From NCBI GenBank assembly GCA_009778415.1, contig WRJV01000337.1:1-21237 (forward strand): 21,237 bases of DNA, in the 5' to 3' direction. Shown here piece after piece: positions 1-7,391 of this stretch. The DNA is from Clostridiales bacterium. Its GTDB lineage: Bacteria; Bacillota; Clostridia; Peptostreptococcales; Anaerovoracaceae. The notes under the pieces were generated by a model. The model did no database searches. It was not told the origin of the DNA and saw nothing but the letters and a program-made list of their open reading frames with translations. The translations under genes were made by a program, and so were the position numbers. The stretch's first letter is position 1. Every line of letters starts with the position of its first letter.

Positions 1-510
1 ATCAACACCCAAAAAGCGTCGGTGATTGTCAACCACATCACTTATGCCCCAAGCGCCGAAGAACCATACACACAGGACATTTTCAACATGAGCCGTGCTT
101 CTGATGAGTACGCAAAGGCTTTTAATGCGAAACACGCCATCCAAGATTACATCTTCACGGACGGCACATCGGCTGACAGTATAGAGCGTAAGTTTGCCGA
201 GGATTTAGACGTGGCTGACGAAGTGATTGTTTACGCAAAACTTCCCCGCGGACCCCACGGTTTTTATATCCCGACCCCTGTTGGCAATTACTCCCCCGAC
301 TGGGCGATAACTTTCAAAAAAGGGAAGGTCAAACATATCTTCTTCATTGCTGAAACCAAAGGCACAATGGATGACCTTGAAATTCGCCCGATAGAGAGAG
401 CCAAGATTGACTGCGCTAAACTGTTGTTTAACAAGTTTTCTACGGACGAAGTGAAATACCATGATGTTGACAGTTACCAAACCCTGCTTACCGTCATGGA
501 AACGCTGTAA
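1..510 (+). CDS. res: Type III restriction enzyme Res subunit, C-terminal fragment (partial)
   Basis: The reading frame is open at base 1, so this is the 3' end of a longer gene; a GTG at 22 is internal, not the start. The visible part matches the C-terminal PD-(D/E)XK endonuclease domain of type III restriction enzymes. The hallmarks are PVGNYSPDWAI (the catalytic Asp in the PDW context) followed about 20 residues later by FFIAETKG (the Glu-x-Lys of the nuclease core), then the family-typical stretch containing RAKIDCAKLLF. In type III systems Res combines an upstream SF2 helicase with this nuclease and works with the Mod methyltransferase; those parts would lie left of the window. It ends at TAA 508-510. 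Whether the whole gene is intact cannot be judged. The identification rests on motif recognition only. Confidence 0.88.
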   Translation: MNTQKASVIVNHITYAPSAEEPYTQDIFNMSRASDEYAKAFNAKHAIQDYIFTDGTSADSIERKFAEDLDVADEVIVYAKLPRGPHGFYIPTPVGNYSPDWAITFKKGKVKHIFFIAETKGTMDDLEIRPIERAKIDCAKLLFNKFSTDEVKYHDVDSYQTLLTVMETL

Positions 511-571
511 TAATGAAATAGAACAAGCGACTGTAATTCTTGAAAATATCGATTCATTTAACAACAACATG

Positions 572-577
572 AAAGGA
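572..577 (+). promoter_or_regulatory. Ribosome binding site deciding the SLH-SBP start
   Basis: AAAGGA lies 9 nt before ATG 587 but only 3 nt before ATG 581 and after ATG 569. It therefore selects 587, which also gives the cleanest signal peptide. Confidence 0.6.
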
Positions 578-586
578 AAAATGATC

Positions 587-2485
587 ATGAAAAGAAAAAT
601 AACATCAGCACTGCTCGTGGCGGCAATGTTGCTCGCCTTTGGCACCGTAAATTCTATGCCGGCCAAAGCAGTAGCAGAGGAAACGAAAGCACAATTTACG
701 GACGTAACCAATGCCGACTGGTTTTTTGAGGCAGTGAGTTTCGCTACAGAACACGGGTTAATGGACGGCACCGGAGGCGGGAAATTCTCCCCAGGTGCCA
801 CAATGTCCCGTGCCATGCTGGTAACGGTGCTGTATCGGCTGGATGGGGAGCCGGCTGTGGTAAGCAGCAACTCTTTCCTTGATGTCAGATATGACCAGTG
901 GTATACAAATGCAATCACGTGGGCCAGCAACAGCGGCATTGTGAACGGTTACGACAGCGGTGCCTTTGGGCACAGCGACCCCGTCACGCGAGAGCAAGCG
1001 GTGTCTATACTGTACCGCTACGCAAAGATAAAAGGACTGAATTCAAGCTCGTCAGCCAATCTGTCAGAGTACGCCGACGTTAACGACGTCTCAAACTGGG
1101 CGCTGGACGCCATGAGGTGGGCGGTTGCAGCAGGGATAGTCCAAGGAAGATCAGCTCAGGCTATTGCCCCACAAGGGACGTCCACTCGTGCAGAAGTCGC
1201 CATGATTTTTAAGCGTTTCATAGAAGGCGTTTCAGTTGAAAGCTTGGATGTCGACGATGTCAGACCATTGGCTGGATCAAAGATTACAGTCATCCTTCCT
1301 GAACACGAAATGGACTATAAAGGTTTGCATGTGAAAAAAACGTTGCAATTCATGCAGGAAACAGGCATTAATGTTGAGCTCATCAACAAAGGGTGGGAAG
1401 CAGCCGCAGATGACATCATCGGGGATCTGGCAGCGGGAGGCGGCTCTTACGACGTTATCGAACTGGACAACGCATGGCTTTCAAAATTTGTTCACAACAA
1501 GTGGGTGTACCCACTGAACGAGTTTCTGACGCCGGAAATAAAAAATGGCATAATCCCCGGACTGCTAGACAAATTCAAAGCCGATGGAAACTACTACGGA
1601 ATACCGTGGGTCAATGACACACGCTTCTTCATGTACAACGCTAAGATGCTGAAAGACGCCGGAGTTACAAACGTACCACGCACTTGGGCTGAAGTGTCCG
1701 CAACGGCAAAGGCACTTAAGGAGAAGGGGGTTTCGGACTATGCGTACATCGATACATACAGAAAAGAACAGATGGGGTGCAACGAAGTGCTGTTCGTCAT
1801 CTATTCCTTTGGAGGGGAACTGGTTGACGGCAAAGGCAACCCGGTTGCCAACACCAACGCTGGCGTGAAGGAAGCATACGAATACCTAGCTCAGGCCTAC
1901 AAGGACAGGGTGTTCAGCTCGGATGCGCTGGCTATGGATTATGAAGATGTAGCGGACGCGTTCCTTGAGAGTCAATTTCCACTGTTCCTGCAGGCTTGGC
2001 CCGGTGTTTACTTGGACGCCGAATACTACGGAGGGTCAAAAATAGTTGGCGATGTGGCTGTTGCGGACATGCCTGTAAGCAAGACAGGGGCAGAGCAAAC
2101 GTGCTTGGCGCTTCCGGAAGCCATGGCTATTACGACAACATCGAAAAACAAGGAAGCTGCTTGGGAGTACATCAAATACATGTCCAGCATGGAATTCGAC
2201 AAGGAAAGGGTAATAGAGATTGGCTCGCTGCCAGTTTGGGCTGCGCTATTCGATGACAGCGACGTTCTTGCAGTTTTCCCCCACTTCAAGCAGTTCGGAA
2301 AACAATCGAAGTCTGTAAAAGGCTACCCAGATATATTTTGGTTAGAAGATTTTGCCTACATAACCGCAAGGGTATCGCAAAAGATAATTGTAGGCAGCAC
2401 ATCTGTCGCAGCAGGCCTTGATGAAATGCAAAAGCTCATGGAAGAGGCGAAGGCAAAGGCGGACAGCTATGCGCTAAACCATTAG
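587..2485 (+). CDS. SLH-domain-anchored extracellular sugar-type solute-binding protein
   Basis: About 632 residues. Residues 1-28 form a Sec signal peptide (basic start, hydrophobic core, AKA-type cleavage site) with no lipobox Cys. Three SLH domains follow (about 36-85, 95-145 and 160-210), each with the F-x-D-V...W...A...A...G pattern and a TRAE/SRAM/TREQ-like segment; SLH domains bind pyruvylated secondary cell-wall polymers. From about 230 to the end it reads as a family 1 ABC sugar-binding protein, with YDVIELDNAWL, the YYGIPWVNDTRFFMYN segment and the C-terminal AWEYIKYM...DEMQKLMEEA helices. The start at 587 is chosen because AAAGGA at 572-577 lies 9 nt upstream and the signal peptide begins there; ATGs at 569 and 581 are in frame but fit less well. 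No permease or ATPase gene is adjacent, so its transport partner is unknown. It faces the convergent TfoX_C gene 17 bp away. Confidence 0.9.
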   Translation: MKRKITSALLVAAMLLAFGTVNSMPAKAVAEETKAQFTDVTNADWFFEAVSFATEHGLMDGTGGGKFSPGATMSRAMLVTVLYRLDGEPAVVSSNSFLDVRYDQWYTNAITWASNSGIVNGYDSGAFGHSDPVTREQAVSILYRYAKIKGLNSSSSANLSEYADVNDVSNWALDAMRWAVAAGIVQGRSAQAIAPQGTSTRAEVAMIFKRFIEGVSVESLDVDDVRPLAGSKITVILPEHEMDYKGLHVKKTLQFMQETGINVELINKGWEAAADDIIGDLAAGGGSYDVIELDNAWLSKFVHNKWVYPLNEFLTPEIKNGIIPGLLDKFKADGNYYGIPWVNDTRFFMYNAKMLKDAGVTNVPRTWAEVSATAKALKEKGVSDYAYIDTYRKEQMGCNEVLFVIYSFGGELVDGKGNPVANTNAGVKEAYEYLAQAYKDRVFSSDALAMDYEDVADAFLESQFPLFLQAWPGVYLDAEYYGGSKIVGDVAVADMPVSKTGAEQTCLALPEAMAITTTSKNKEAAWEYIKYMSSMEFDKERVIEIGSLPVWAALFDDSDVLAVFPHFKQFGKQSKSVKGYPDIFWLEDFAYITARVSQKIIVGSTSVAAGLDEMQKLMEEAKAKADSYALNH

Positions 2486-2492
2486 CCAATTA
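2481..2492 (+). repeat. 12-bp direct repeat ATTAGCCAATTA, left copy
   Basis: An exact copy of the sequence at 4550-4561. It overlaps the stop codon of the SLH-binding-protein gene. The two copies bracket the whole SDH-Panacea-TfoX_C block, one at the stop codon of the left neighbour and one against the stop codon of the right neighbour. Bases beyond the 12 differ, so this is not part of a longer repeat. It could be a target-site duplication or a recombination scar. Confidence 0.6.
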
Positions 2493-2502
2493 CTTATTTT
2501 GA

Positions 2503-2760
2503 TCAGCCTTTGTGCTCTTTGTAGAAGGCCCGCAATGATTTTTTTGTATCGTCATCAAGATAGTGCCACCTAACGCCTTGAATTGCACCTTCCAATGAGG
2601 AAAGCCTCATTATACAAGCAGACGAGTCCTTTGCTAGGATGCGAAGCCACGCTTCACGGCTCCCGGTTTCCTTCAGCTGCTCGATTGTGGTAATGCCAAC
2701 GTCAACAAGTTGTTTTTCCAGTTTTTCAGCAATGTTTGGCAGTGTGGTAAGCTCTCCCAT
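2503..2760 (-). CDS. Stand-alone TfoX C-terminal domain protein
   Basis: 85 residues covering essentially a single TfoX_C domain (helix-hairpin-helix-like). The start MGELTTLPNIAEKLEKQL, the LKETGSREAWLRI segment and the LEGAIQGVRWHYL segment are typical of the family. In Gamma-proteobacteria the domain is the C-terminal half of the competence regulator TfoX/Sxy. Short Firmicute versions without the N-terminal half are common and have no firmly assigned role, so a competence function should not be assumed. AAGGAG lies 6 nt before the ATG. The gene begins 10 bp after the 117-residue protein ends, so it is probably the last gene of that operon. It converges with the SLH gene. Confidence 0.87.
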   Translation of the reverse strand: MGELTTLPNIAEKLEKQLVDVGITTIEQLKETGSREAWLRILAKDSSACIMRLSSLEGAIQGVRWHYLDDDTKKSLRAFYKEHKG

Positions 2761-2770
2761 TTAAATCTCC

Positions 2771-3124
2771 TTATCTATGCACTATATGGTTTGGGTCAAG
2801 GCGCACAACGACATAACGCCCTTCTTCAAGTATAACATGTATCCGAAAAGAATCAGTTATTTCGTAGTGCAAAACCTGTTTGCTGTATATACTATCATCC
2901 TTGTCTGGTGGCCGTGCAAATGATTCACCAACCTGTTGAACAGTCATTCTTGCCACTTTATCAAAGAACCTTTGGAAATCGCTCAAATTGCGCTTTTCAA
3001 GTTCTTTAAATGTGTACCCCTTGATCAAAGGGTATTTAAAACTAAGTTCAAAACGGACATCTCTGCGATTTGTAAGCAATACCGGAGCTCGGCCAAATGC
3101 GGTATCATCTCTTCGCTTATCCAT
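2771..3124 (-). CDS. Unknown 117-residue protein, candidate toxin partner of the Panacea protein
   Basis: I do not recognise a named family with certainty. It is a small soluble protein with basic N- and C-terminal ends and no signal peptide or membrane segment. The middle is helical (ELEKRNLSDFQRFFDKVARM), and it ends in a strand-rich tail, FRIHVILEEGRYVVVRLDPN followed by HIVHR, that loosely resembles the C-terminal strands of RelE/ParE-like small toxins. Its ATG overlaps the Panacea stop codon (TAATG), with GGGGAGG just upstream, which implies translational coupling. Known Panacea antitoxins sit beside varied small toxins, so location and coupling make a toxin role plausible, but this is inference. 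An accessory binding protein is the alternative. Confidence 0.7.
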   Translation of the reverse strand: MDKRRDDTAFGRAPVLLTNRRDVRFELSFKYPLIKGYTFKELEKRNLSDFQRFFDKVARMTVQQVGESFARPPDKDDSIYSKQVLHYEITDSFRIHVILEEGRYVVVRLDPNHIVHR

Positions 3125-3702
3125 TAAACCTCCCCACCAGTATATATTGTTTCATAGTATGCTTTCATTGAATCCAGTAAAATAGGCACATTGCATCTCT
3201 CGTCAGGGGCATACCCTCTTCGTGCAGCAATCCAAGGCGGCTCTTTATGGGATAGTGCTTCTAGCGCATTCCCTGTGTGGTATCCATATGTCTGCCAAAC
3301 ACTTTCCAACAGCTCAATGTCGCCTTCTTCAATTGTCGGAGTATAGCAGCCTGCGATGCGGATTGTTGAATATCCATATTCCTTAAAGCACTCATAAAGA
3401 ACTGGTGAAACAGGGCCATGCACCCAAGCTTCAAACACTGCATCAGTTAGCCGAATGTCCCTTAGGGCAATGAACCATGCTTGGGCATAATAACAAAGCT
3501 TCTGAAGCTTTTTATGCGCAAGTGGCTCTTTTGATAAAAACCAATTCGCTATTTCATAAACACTATATTTTCCTATTCCGTGACGGTCTTGAACAACCAG
3601 CATAATAATGTTTGCAGTGGACAAGGATGTTGTAGAGTTTGAAAAATTAGCAAATCCAGTCGATAATGGAAAGTTACAGTCCAAATTCGTTTGTTGCCTC
3701 AT
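3124..3702 (-). CDS. Panacea (DUF4065/SocA-like) domain protein, likely antitoxin
   Basis: The conserved core starts at YSVYEIANWFLSKEPLAHKK, continues through LQKLCYYAQAWFIAL and AWVHGPVSPVLYE, and ends with GNALEALSHKEPPW. This is the signature of the Panacea domain (DUF4065), found in SocA, phage GepA-like proteins and the PanA antitoxins of PanAT toxin-antitoxin pairs. The start is uncertain. ATG 3702 has GGGAGG 11 nt upstream and overlaps the decayed proteinase frame by 29 bp, but adds a 33-residue Ser/Thr-rich extension. ATG 3603 lies 12 residues before the conserved core and has no clear ribosome site. The stop codon overlaps the ATG of the 117-residue gene, which is the strongest hint that the two work together. 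Confidence 0.88.
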   Translation of the reverse strand: MRQQTNLDCNFPLSTGFANFSNSTTSLSTANIIMLVVQDRHGIGKYSVYEIANWFLSKEPLAHKKLQKLCYYAQAWFIALRDIRLTDAVFEAWVHGPVSPVLYECFKEYGYSTIRIAGCYTPTIEEGDIELLESVWQTYGYHTGNALEALSHKEPPWIAARRGYAPDERCNVPILLDSMKAYYETIYTGGEV

Positions 3703-4425
3703 AATGAATCATACCTCCCACGTTTTCGCTTTGCTGATTAGTAATTGTAATCTCATGTTCATGCCGCCAACCTTCAAAGGTTTTTTCAATTCTGCTTGTT
3801 TGTTGTCCGTCTTGTGCTGCAAATGGAACAACTCGTGCTTCAGTAACAAAATAGTCACTCCCACCAATGTTGCTTTCAATGAAAGCTCTTCTAACAGTGA
3901 AAGCACCTCTGGTTTGTTTTTGATCAAAAACTTGGCCAAGACCTAGTTCAGAACTAAAGTCATTATACAGGTCCTTGATAATCTGATATTGTTCATTGCT
4001 GGGTATTTGAATGTTCAACCCGAGTTTTTTGCTTGCTTCCCTGCGGCTGATAGTGTAGTCATGGCTACCGGAATCGCTACAGAGAAACTCAATTATTGCA
4101 TTCAATTTAGCGCTGTCTTCTATTTGGTGAACTAATAGCCTTTCTGCAAGCATTTTTATTTGTGCGCGTGTCCGGTATGCTTGTCCAAGAACCAATGGGT
4201 GAACGAATTCTGTTAGTTTGTACAATGCACCTTGCAGTTGCTCGGGGGAATCGAGCAGAAACTCCTCACTACCCCGATTCTATCTAAATGGGCAATAAAA
4301 AAATCAATAGCATCAGATGCAATTTGCGTCTCAAAGCCCGCACGATCGCTTGTAACATATGAAATAAGGCTTCCCTCAAATTCTTTTTCCAATTGAGCTG
4401 CATACTCTTTGCGTTTTTGATACAT
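3674..4425 (-). pseudogene. SDH-type serine proteinase (ClpP/crotonase-fold), internal deletion plus frameshift
   Basis: Two frames carry the two ends of one protein of the serine dehydrogenase proteinase family (SDH_sah, PF01972). The N-terminal part, from ATG 4425 (AGGGAGAG ribosome site about 7 nt upstream), has LISYVTSDRAGFETQIASDA and FFIAHLDRIG, then runs into junk and stops near 4213. The C-terminal part, in another frame, begins around EEFLLDSPEQLQGALYKLTE and continues with FVHPLVLGQAYRTRAQ, HDYTISRREASKKLGL and a later AFIES segment. The middle of the family, which holds the serine-nucleophile core, is missing, and the junction near 4285 also shifts the frame. The C-terminal part might still be made from a TTG at 4225 with a weak ribosome site, but could not be catalytic. 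It heads the Panacea operon, so its promoter may still drive the genes behind it. Confidence 0.8.
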
Positions 4426-4549
4426 AACAAGACTCTCCCTTAACAGAATAACTAGGATGAGGCAATCAAGCCGCAGTGCCCTTGTGCTTATTATGCCATT
4501 GAAAAGGAGAAAAAACAAGAGGGCATCGACGTAAAATTTCCACATCACA

Positions 4550-4561
4550 ATTAGCCAATTA
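4550..4561 (+). repeat. 12-bp direct repeat ATTAGCCAATTA, right copy
   Basis: An exact copy of 2481-2492 in the same orientation, lying directly against the stop codon of the antiporter gene. The segment between the copies is about 2.06 kb and contains the entire SDH-Panacea-TfoX_C operon with nothing left over. Confidence 0.6.
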
Positions 4562-6562
4562 TCAACCGTCGCTCTGCAGCTGAGTTTCCAGCGTCAGGAT
4601 GTCGGCCCGCATCCCCTTGGCGGTTTCCCTAGAAATCCGGCCCGCTTCGAACATTTCCTGTATCAGCTCGCGCTCGATGGAAAAGCCCCGCGCCACCACG
4701 TCAAGGACAGCAGGCTCCTCCCTGCTGCCAGAGGCGCCATCCCTCGCGTGGTTCCTGCCCCTGCTTATCACGGACAGCAGCTCGAACTCTGCCGCCAGTT
4801 TATCCACAACTTGCGCGTTTTCCTCGTTCTTGGCATCGCCCAGCTTTTCAATCACATACTGGGCGTTTGAAGATATGATAGCTTCAAAATCGCTGCGCTG
4901 AGGCAAAGCCCTGTTTTTATGGTTCAGCTTCACCAGATGCGTCAGCGCCCACAGGGCACGCTTGCCATAGCTTGTTTTTCTCCTGCGCCCCACGGACTCG
5001 ACCCGTTCGTCGAGGACGTTCAAAAAATGCTCGGCAGCAGTTCTGTCGACGCACCCGCTTTCAAGGAACGCAGCAGTGTTTTCCTTCTCCCAAAGCAGGA
5101 CTTTTGTACGAAACTCTTTCTCAACAGGCGTTTCTGCCCGGCGAGGCCCGATGTCGCGCACCGCCGTGTTTCGCCTGAAGTAGCTGCGCACCACAACATC
5201 AGTGGCGTAGCTGTTTTCTTCCGTAACCTCGCTTCGGAGACGTGTAATTACTCCCTGAATTATTTCTGAGCAAGCGGCTTGTTCCTCTGCGCTCTTGGTT
5301 TCACCGACCTTGTTACCCACGAGTAGCGGCAAAACGAAGTTTGTGACAAGCATGGAAACGACGATGACCCCGCTTGCCAGCAGAACAATCAGGTCTCGCT
5401 GGGGAAACGCCGCCCCGCTTTCAAGCAAAAGAGGGATCGACATCACGCTGGCCATTGTGACAGTGCCGCGAGGCCCGGCAAGGCCAAAGACAAGGGCCGC
5501 CTTTATGGCGCCAATGTGGCTGTCGGCTTCCTGGTACGACTTTTCACGAACGAAAACAAGCCACCAGAGGAACCTCAAAACTGCGAGAACAAGCGTGAGC
5601 AAAAGAACGAGGCCGACTATTGAAAGGCCGCTTATTGGGAATGCGCCGCTGCCGGCTGTCATCAGTATTCCCGGAAGCTGAACGCCAAGCATCACAAACA
5701 CAAGCCCTTCCAAGGTGAAAGTCAGAAACTCCCACACGCTGTCCTGCGCTATGTGCAGCTGAACTGTTTCGGGGTTGAACTTTTCTCGCATGAATGAATG
5801 GGTTATGCCCGCTGCGAAAACAGCGAGGATACCACTCACCCGCAATGTTTCGGCGACCATGAAGATTATGAATGGGGTCAGCACCTCAATCAAAATGCGC
5901 AGGGTGACGTTCCCCATCCCAAGAGAGCGCAGTTTTTTGATTGCCAAAGACTTTATCGAAGTCAAGAGTGCGCCGGCAAGCAAACCGCCGATGCCAAGCA
6001 GGACAAATTGGAGCGACGCCATCTTTAAGGAGAAATTTCCCGTCACCAAAGCAGCAATGGCGAACTGGAAGCACACTATGCCTGAAGCGTCGTTGATGAT
6101 CGACTCGCCGCTCAATATGCCCATGATTTTAGGCGGCACGGCTACCCGCTTTGAAATTGCGATGACGGCAACGTCGTCCGTGGGGCCCAGCGCCCCGATC
6201 AGGGCAAACGCAGCTGCAAGCGGGACAGCGGGGACGAGGTAGTGGGCAAAGCACCCCACTGCGATTACTGTGGTTATCACCAGCACAACCGCCGCTCCAA
6301 AAATCGGCCCCTTCATCCCCCACAATGTCCGTTTGTCGGCAGTGTAGCCAGCGTAATAAATCAGCGGCGCGATGAACAGCACGAAGAACAGGTCGGGGTC
6401 AAGTTTGAACTCAAAACTAAACGCGCCGAAGGGGATCAGAGCGATGGCCACGCCGAGGGCAATCTGCACAAGCGGCGCGGAAAGGGCGGGGACGATGCGG
6501 CTTATCAGGTTTGATACGAGTACCGCCGCAAGCATTATCAAAACGAACTTGAATACTATCAT
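4562..6562 (-). CDS. CPA1-family Na+/H+ antiporter (NhaP/YjcE-like)
   Basis: 666 residues from ATG 6562, chosen because AAGGAAAGAG lies just upstream and the first transmembrane helix begins immediately. Residues 1 to about 430 form a polytopic membrane domain. Family motifs are GPTDDVAV at about 127-133 (usually TDPVAV, so Asp replaces Pro here) and GESIINDASG at about 152-161. The Asn-Asp pair is typical of electroneutral CPA1 exchangers, which swap external Na+ for internal H+ or the reverse at the plasma membrane. Residues from about 430 to 666 form a long charged cytosolic tail, as in YjcE-type members, likely regulatory. It is the last gene of the MarR-ABC operon, starting 10 bp after the permease. 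Its presence suggests coupling of ion or pH homeostasis with drug efflux; the substrate ion is not provable from sequence. Confidence 0.9.
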   Translation of the reverse strand: MIVFKFVLIMLAAVLVSNLISRIVPALSAPLVQIALGVAIALIPFGAFSFEFKLDPDLFFVLFIAPLIYYAGYTADKRTLWGMKGPIFGAAVVLVITTVIAVGCFAHYLVPAVPLAAAFALIGALGPTDDVAVIAISKRVAVPPKIMGILSGESIINDASGIVCFQFAIAALVTGNFSLKMASLQFVLLGIGGLLAGALLTSIKSLAIKKLRSLGMGNVTLRILIEVLTPFIIFMVAETLRVSGILAVFAAGITHSFMREKFNPETVQLHIAQDSVWEFLTFTLEGLVFVMLGVQLPGILMTAGSGAFPISGLSIVGLVLLLTLVLAVLRFLWWLVFVREKSYQEADSHIGAIKAALVFGLAGPRGTVTMASVMSIPLLLESGAAFPQRDLIVLLASGVIVVSMLVTNFVLPLLVGNKVGETKSAEEQAACSEIIQGVITRLRSEVTEENSYATDVVVRSYFRRNTAVRDIGPRRAETPVEKEFRTKVLLWEKENTAAFLESGCVDRTAAEHFLNVLDERVESVGRRRKTSYGKRALWALTHLVKLNHKNRALPQRSDFEAIISSNAQYVIEKLGDAKNEENAQVVDKLAAEFELLSVISRGRNHARDGASGSREEPAVLDVVARGFSIERELIQEMFEAGRISRETAKGMRADILTLETQLQSDG

Positions 6563-6572
6563 AACTCTTTCC

Positions 6573-7391
6573 TTATCGGTTTTTCTCTGACCGTGCGAAG
6601 AAATATGTACCTGCAACGAGGAAAACGACAGTCAAGGCAGCAATGGCGGCAAAATTGACAGCCGGGTTGAACATGACTACGCTGCCGTATTCTGGGGAGC
6701 CCACATAAAGAACCGCCCTGGCAAGGTCGATGCAGTAAGTCATTGGCATAAGGCGGTTAAGCACGAGCAGCGCACCGCCGGAATTGTTTATGGGGATGAT
6801 AGCGCCGGACAGGAACATCTGTGGCATGGTGATGAGCATGACTGCAAGGTTCGCGGCCCGTTTGCTTTTAATCAGACCGATGATGATCATAGCCAGCGCC
6901 CCGCCGGACAGGCACATAAGCGGCGAAAGCGCCAGAACAAGCAGCAGCTTGCCGACAGGCAGCGTTATCCCCATGACAAGCCCCACGATCAGCGTACCCG
7001 CCATGCTTATGATTGCGGCAAAACCTGCACCGAGAATCTTGCCGATGACTAGCGAGTAGCGCGAAACCGGCGACACCAGCATTTCCTGGTTGAAATCAAT
7101 TTCATGGTCGTCGACAAGGGAGGTCATGCCCATGGTCGTAACCATGAACAGCATGATGACGAGCATCCCCACAAGCATGAATTCGCCGAACTCAAAGCCA
7201 ATGCCGCCCGCCATGTTCTGCATCAGGTTGCCGCCAATCATGCCCATCATCATAAGCGGCATGGCAAGGCTCATGATGGCTGTACCAGGCGACTTGAAAA
7301 AAACCGTTATTTCCCTTGCCATAACAGCGACTACGGTGTTCGCTTCCCGAAAAACCCGGGATTTTTTCCGTCTCAAAACCAGTTCGCTCAT
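6573..7391 (-). CDS. ABC-2 type transporter permease
   Basis: 272 residues. A cytosolic amphipathic start is followed by about six transmembrane helices, with the ABC-2 hallmark of a helix ending near MLVSPVSRYSLVIGKILGA and a late LFLSG-like segment (QMFLSGAIIPI). This is the DrrB/YadH-type layout of drug, lipid or antibiotic exporters, which work as dimers with a separate ATPase. Its ATG overlaps the ATPase stop codon (ATGA), so the two are translationally coupled and form one exporter. The substrate cannot be told. The next gene is the antiporter, 10 bp on. Confidence 0.9.
   Translation of the reverse strand: MSELVLRRKKSRVFREANTVVAVMAREITVFFKSPGTAIMSLAMPLMMMGMIGGNLMQNMAGGIGFEFGEFMLVGMLVIMLFMVTTMGMTSLVDDHEIDFNQEMLVSPVSRYSLVIGKILGAGFAAIISMAGTLIVGLVMGITLPVGKLLLVLALSPLMCLSGGALAMIIIGLIKSKRAANLAVMLITMPQMFLSGAIIPINNSGGALLVLNRLMPMTYCIDLARAVLYVGSPEYGSVVMFNPAVNFAAIAALTVVFLVAGTYFFARSEKNR

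Noticed and set aside
461..586. N-terminal extension of the SLH gene to an ATG at 461
   Set aside because: It overlaps the restriction enzyme frame, lacks a ribosome site and would bury the signal peptide.
205..939. Long minus-strand frame of 244 codons under the Res and SLH genes
   Set aside because: It spans two well-supported plus-strand genes, has no family features and no ribosome site; it is a shadow frame.
3674..4225. The 183-residue C-terminal proteinase piece as an independent gene
   Set aside because: It would need a TTG start with a weak ribosome site and lacks the catalytic core; the matching N-terminal half directly upstream shows one broken gene.
4477..4525. Imperfect inverted repeat TGCCC-TTGT / ACAA-GA-GGGCA as a terminator behind the antiporter gene
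   Set aside because: The loop is about 29 nt, the stem is bulged and there is no properly placed U-tract.
4213..4548. Upstream extension of the proteinase N-terminal piece with a hydrophobic leader, as a membrane protein
   Set aside because: The conserved family sequence begins at ATG 4425, which has a good ribosome site; the hydrophobic stretch before it is untranslated leader read in frame.
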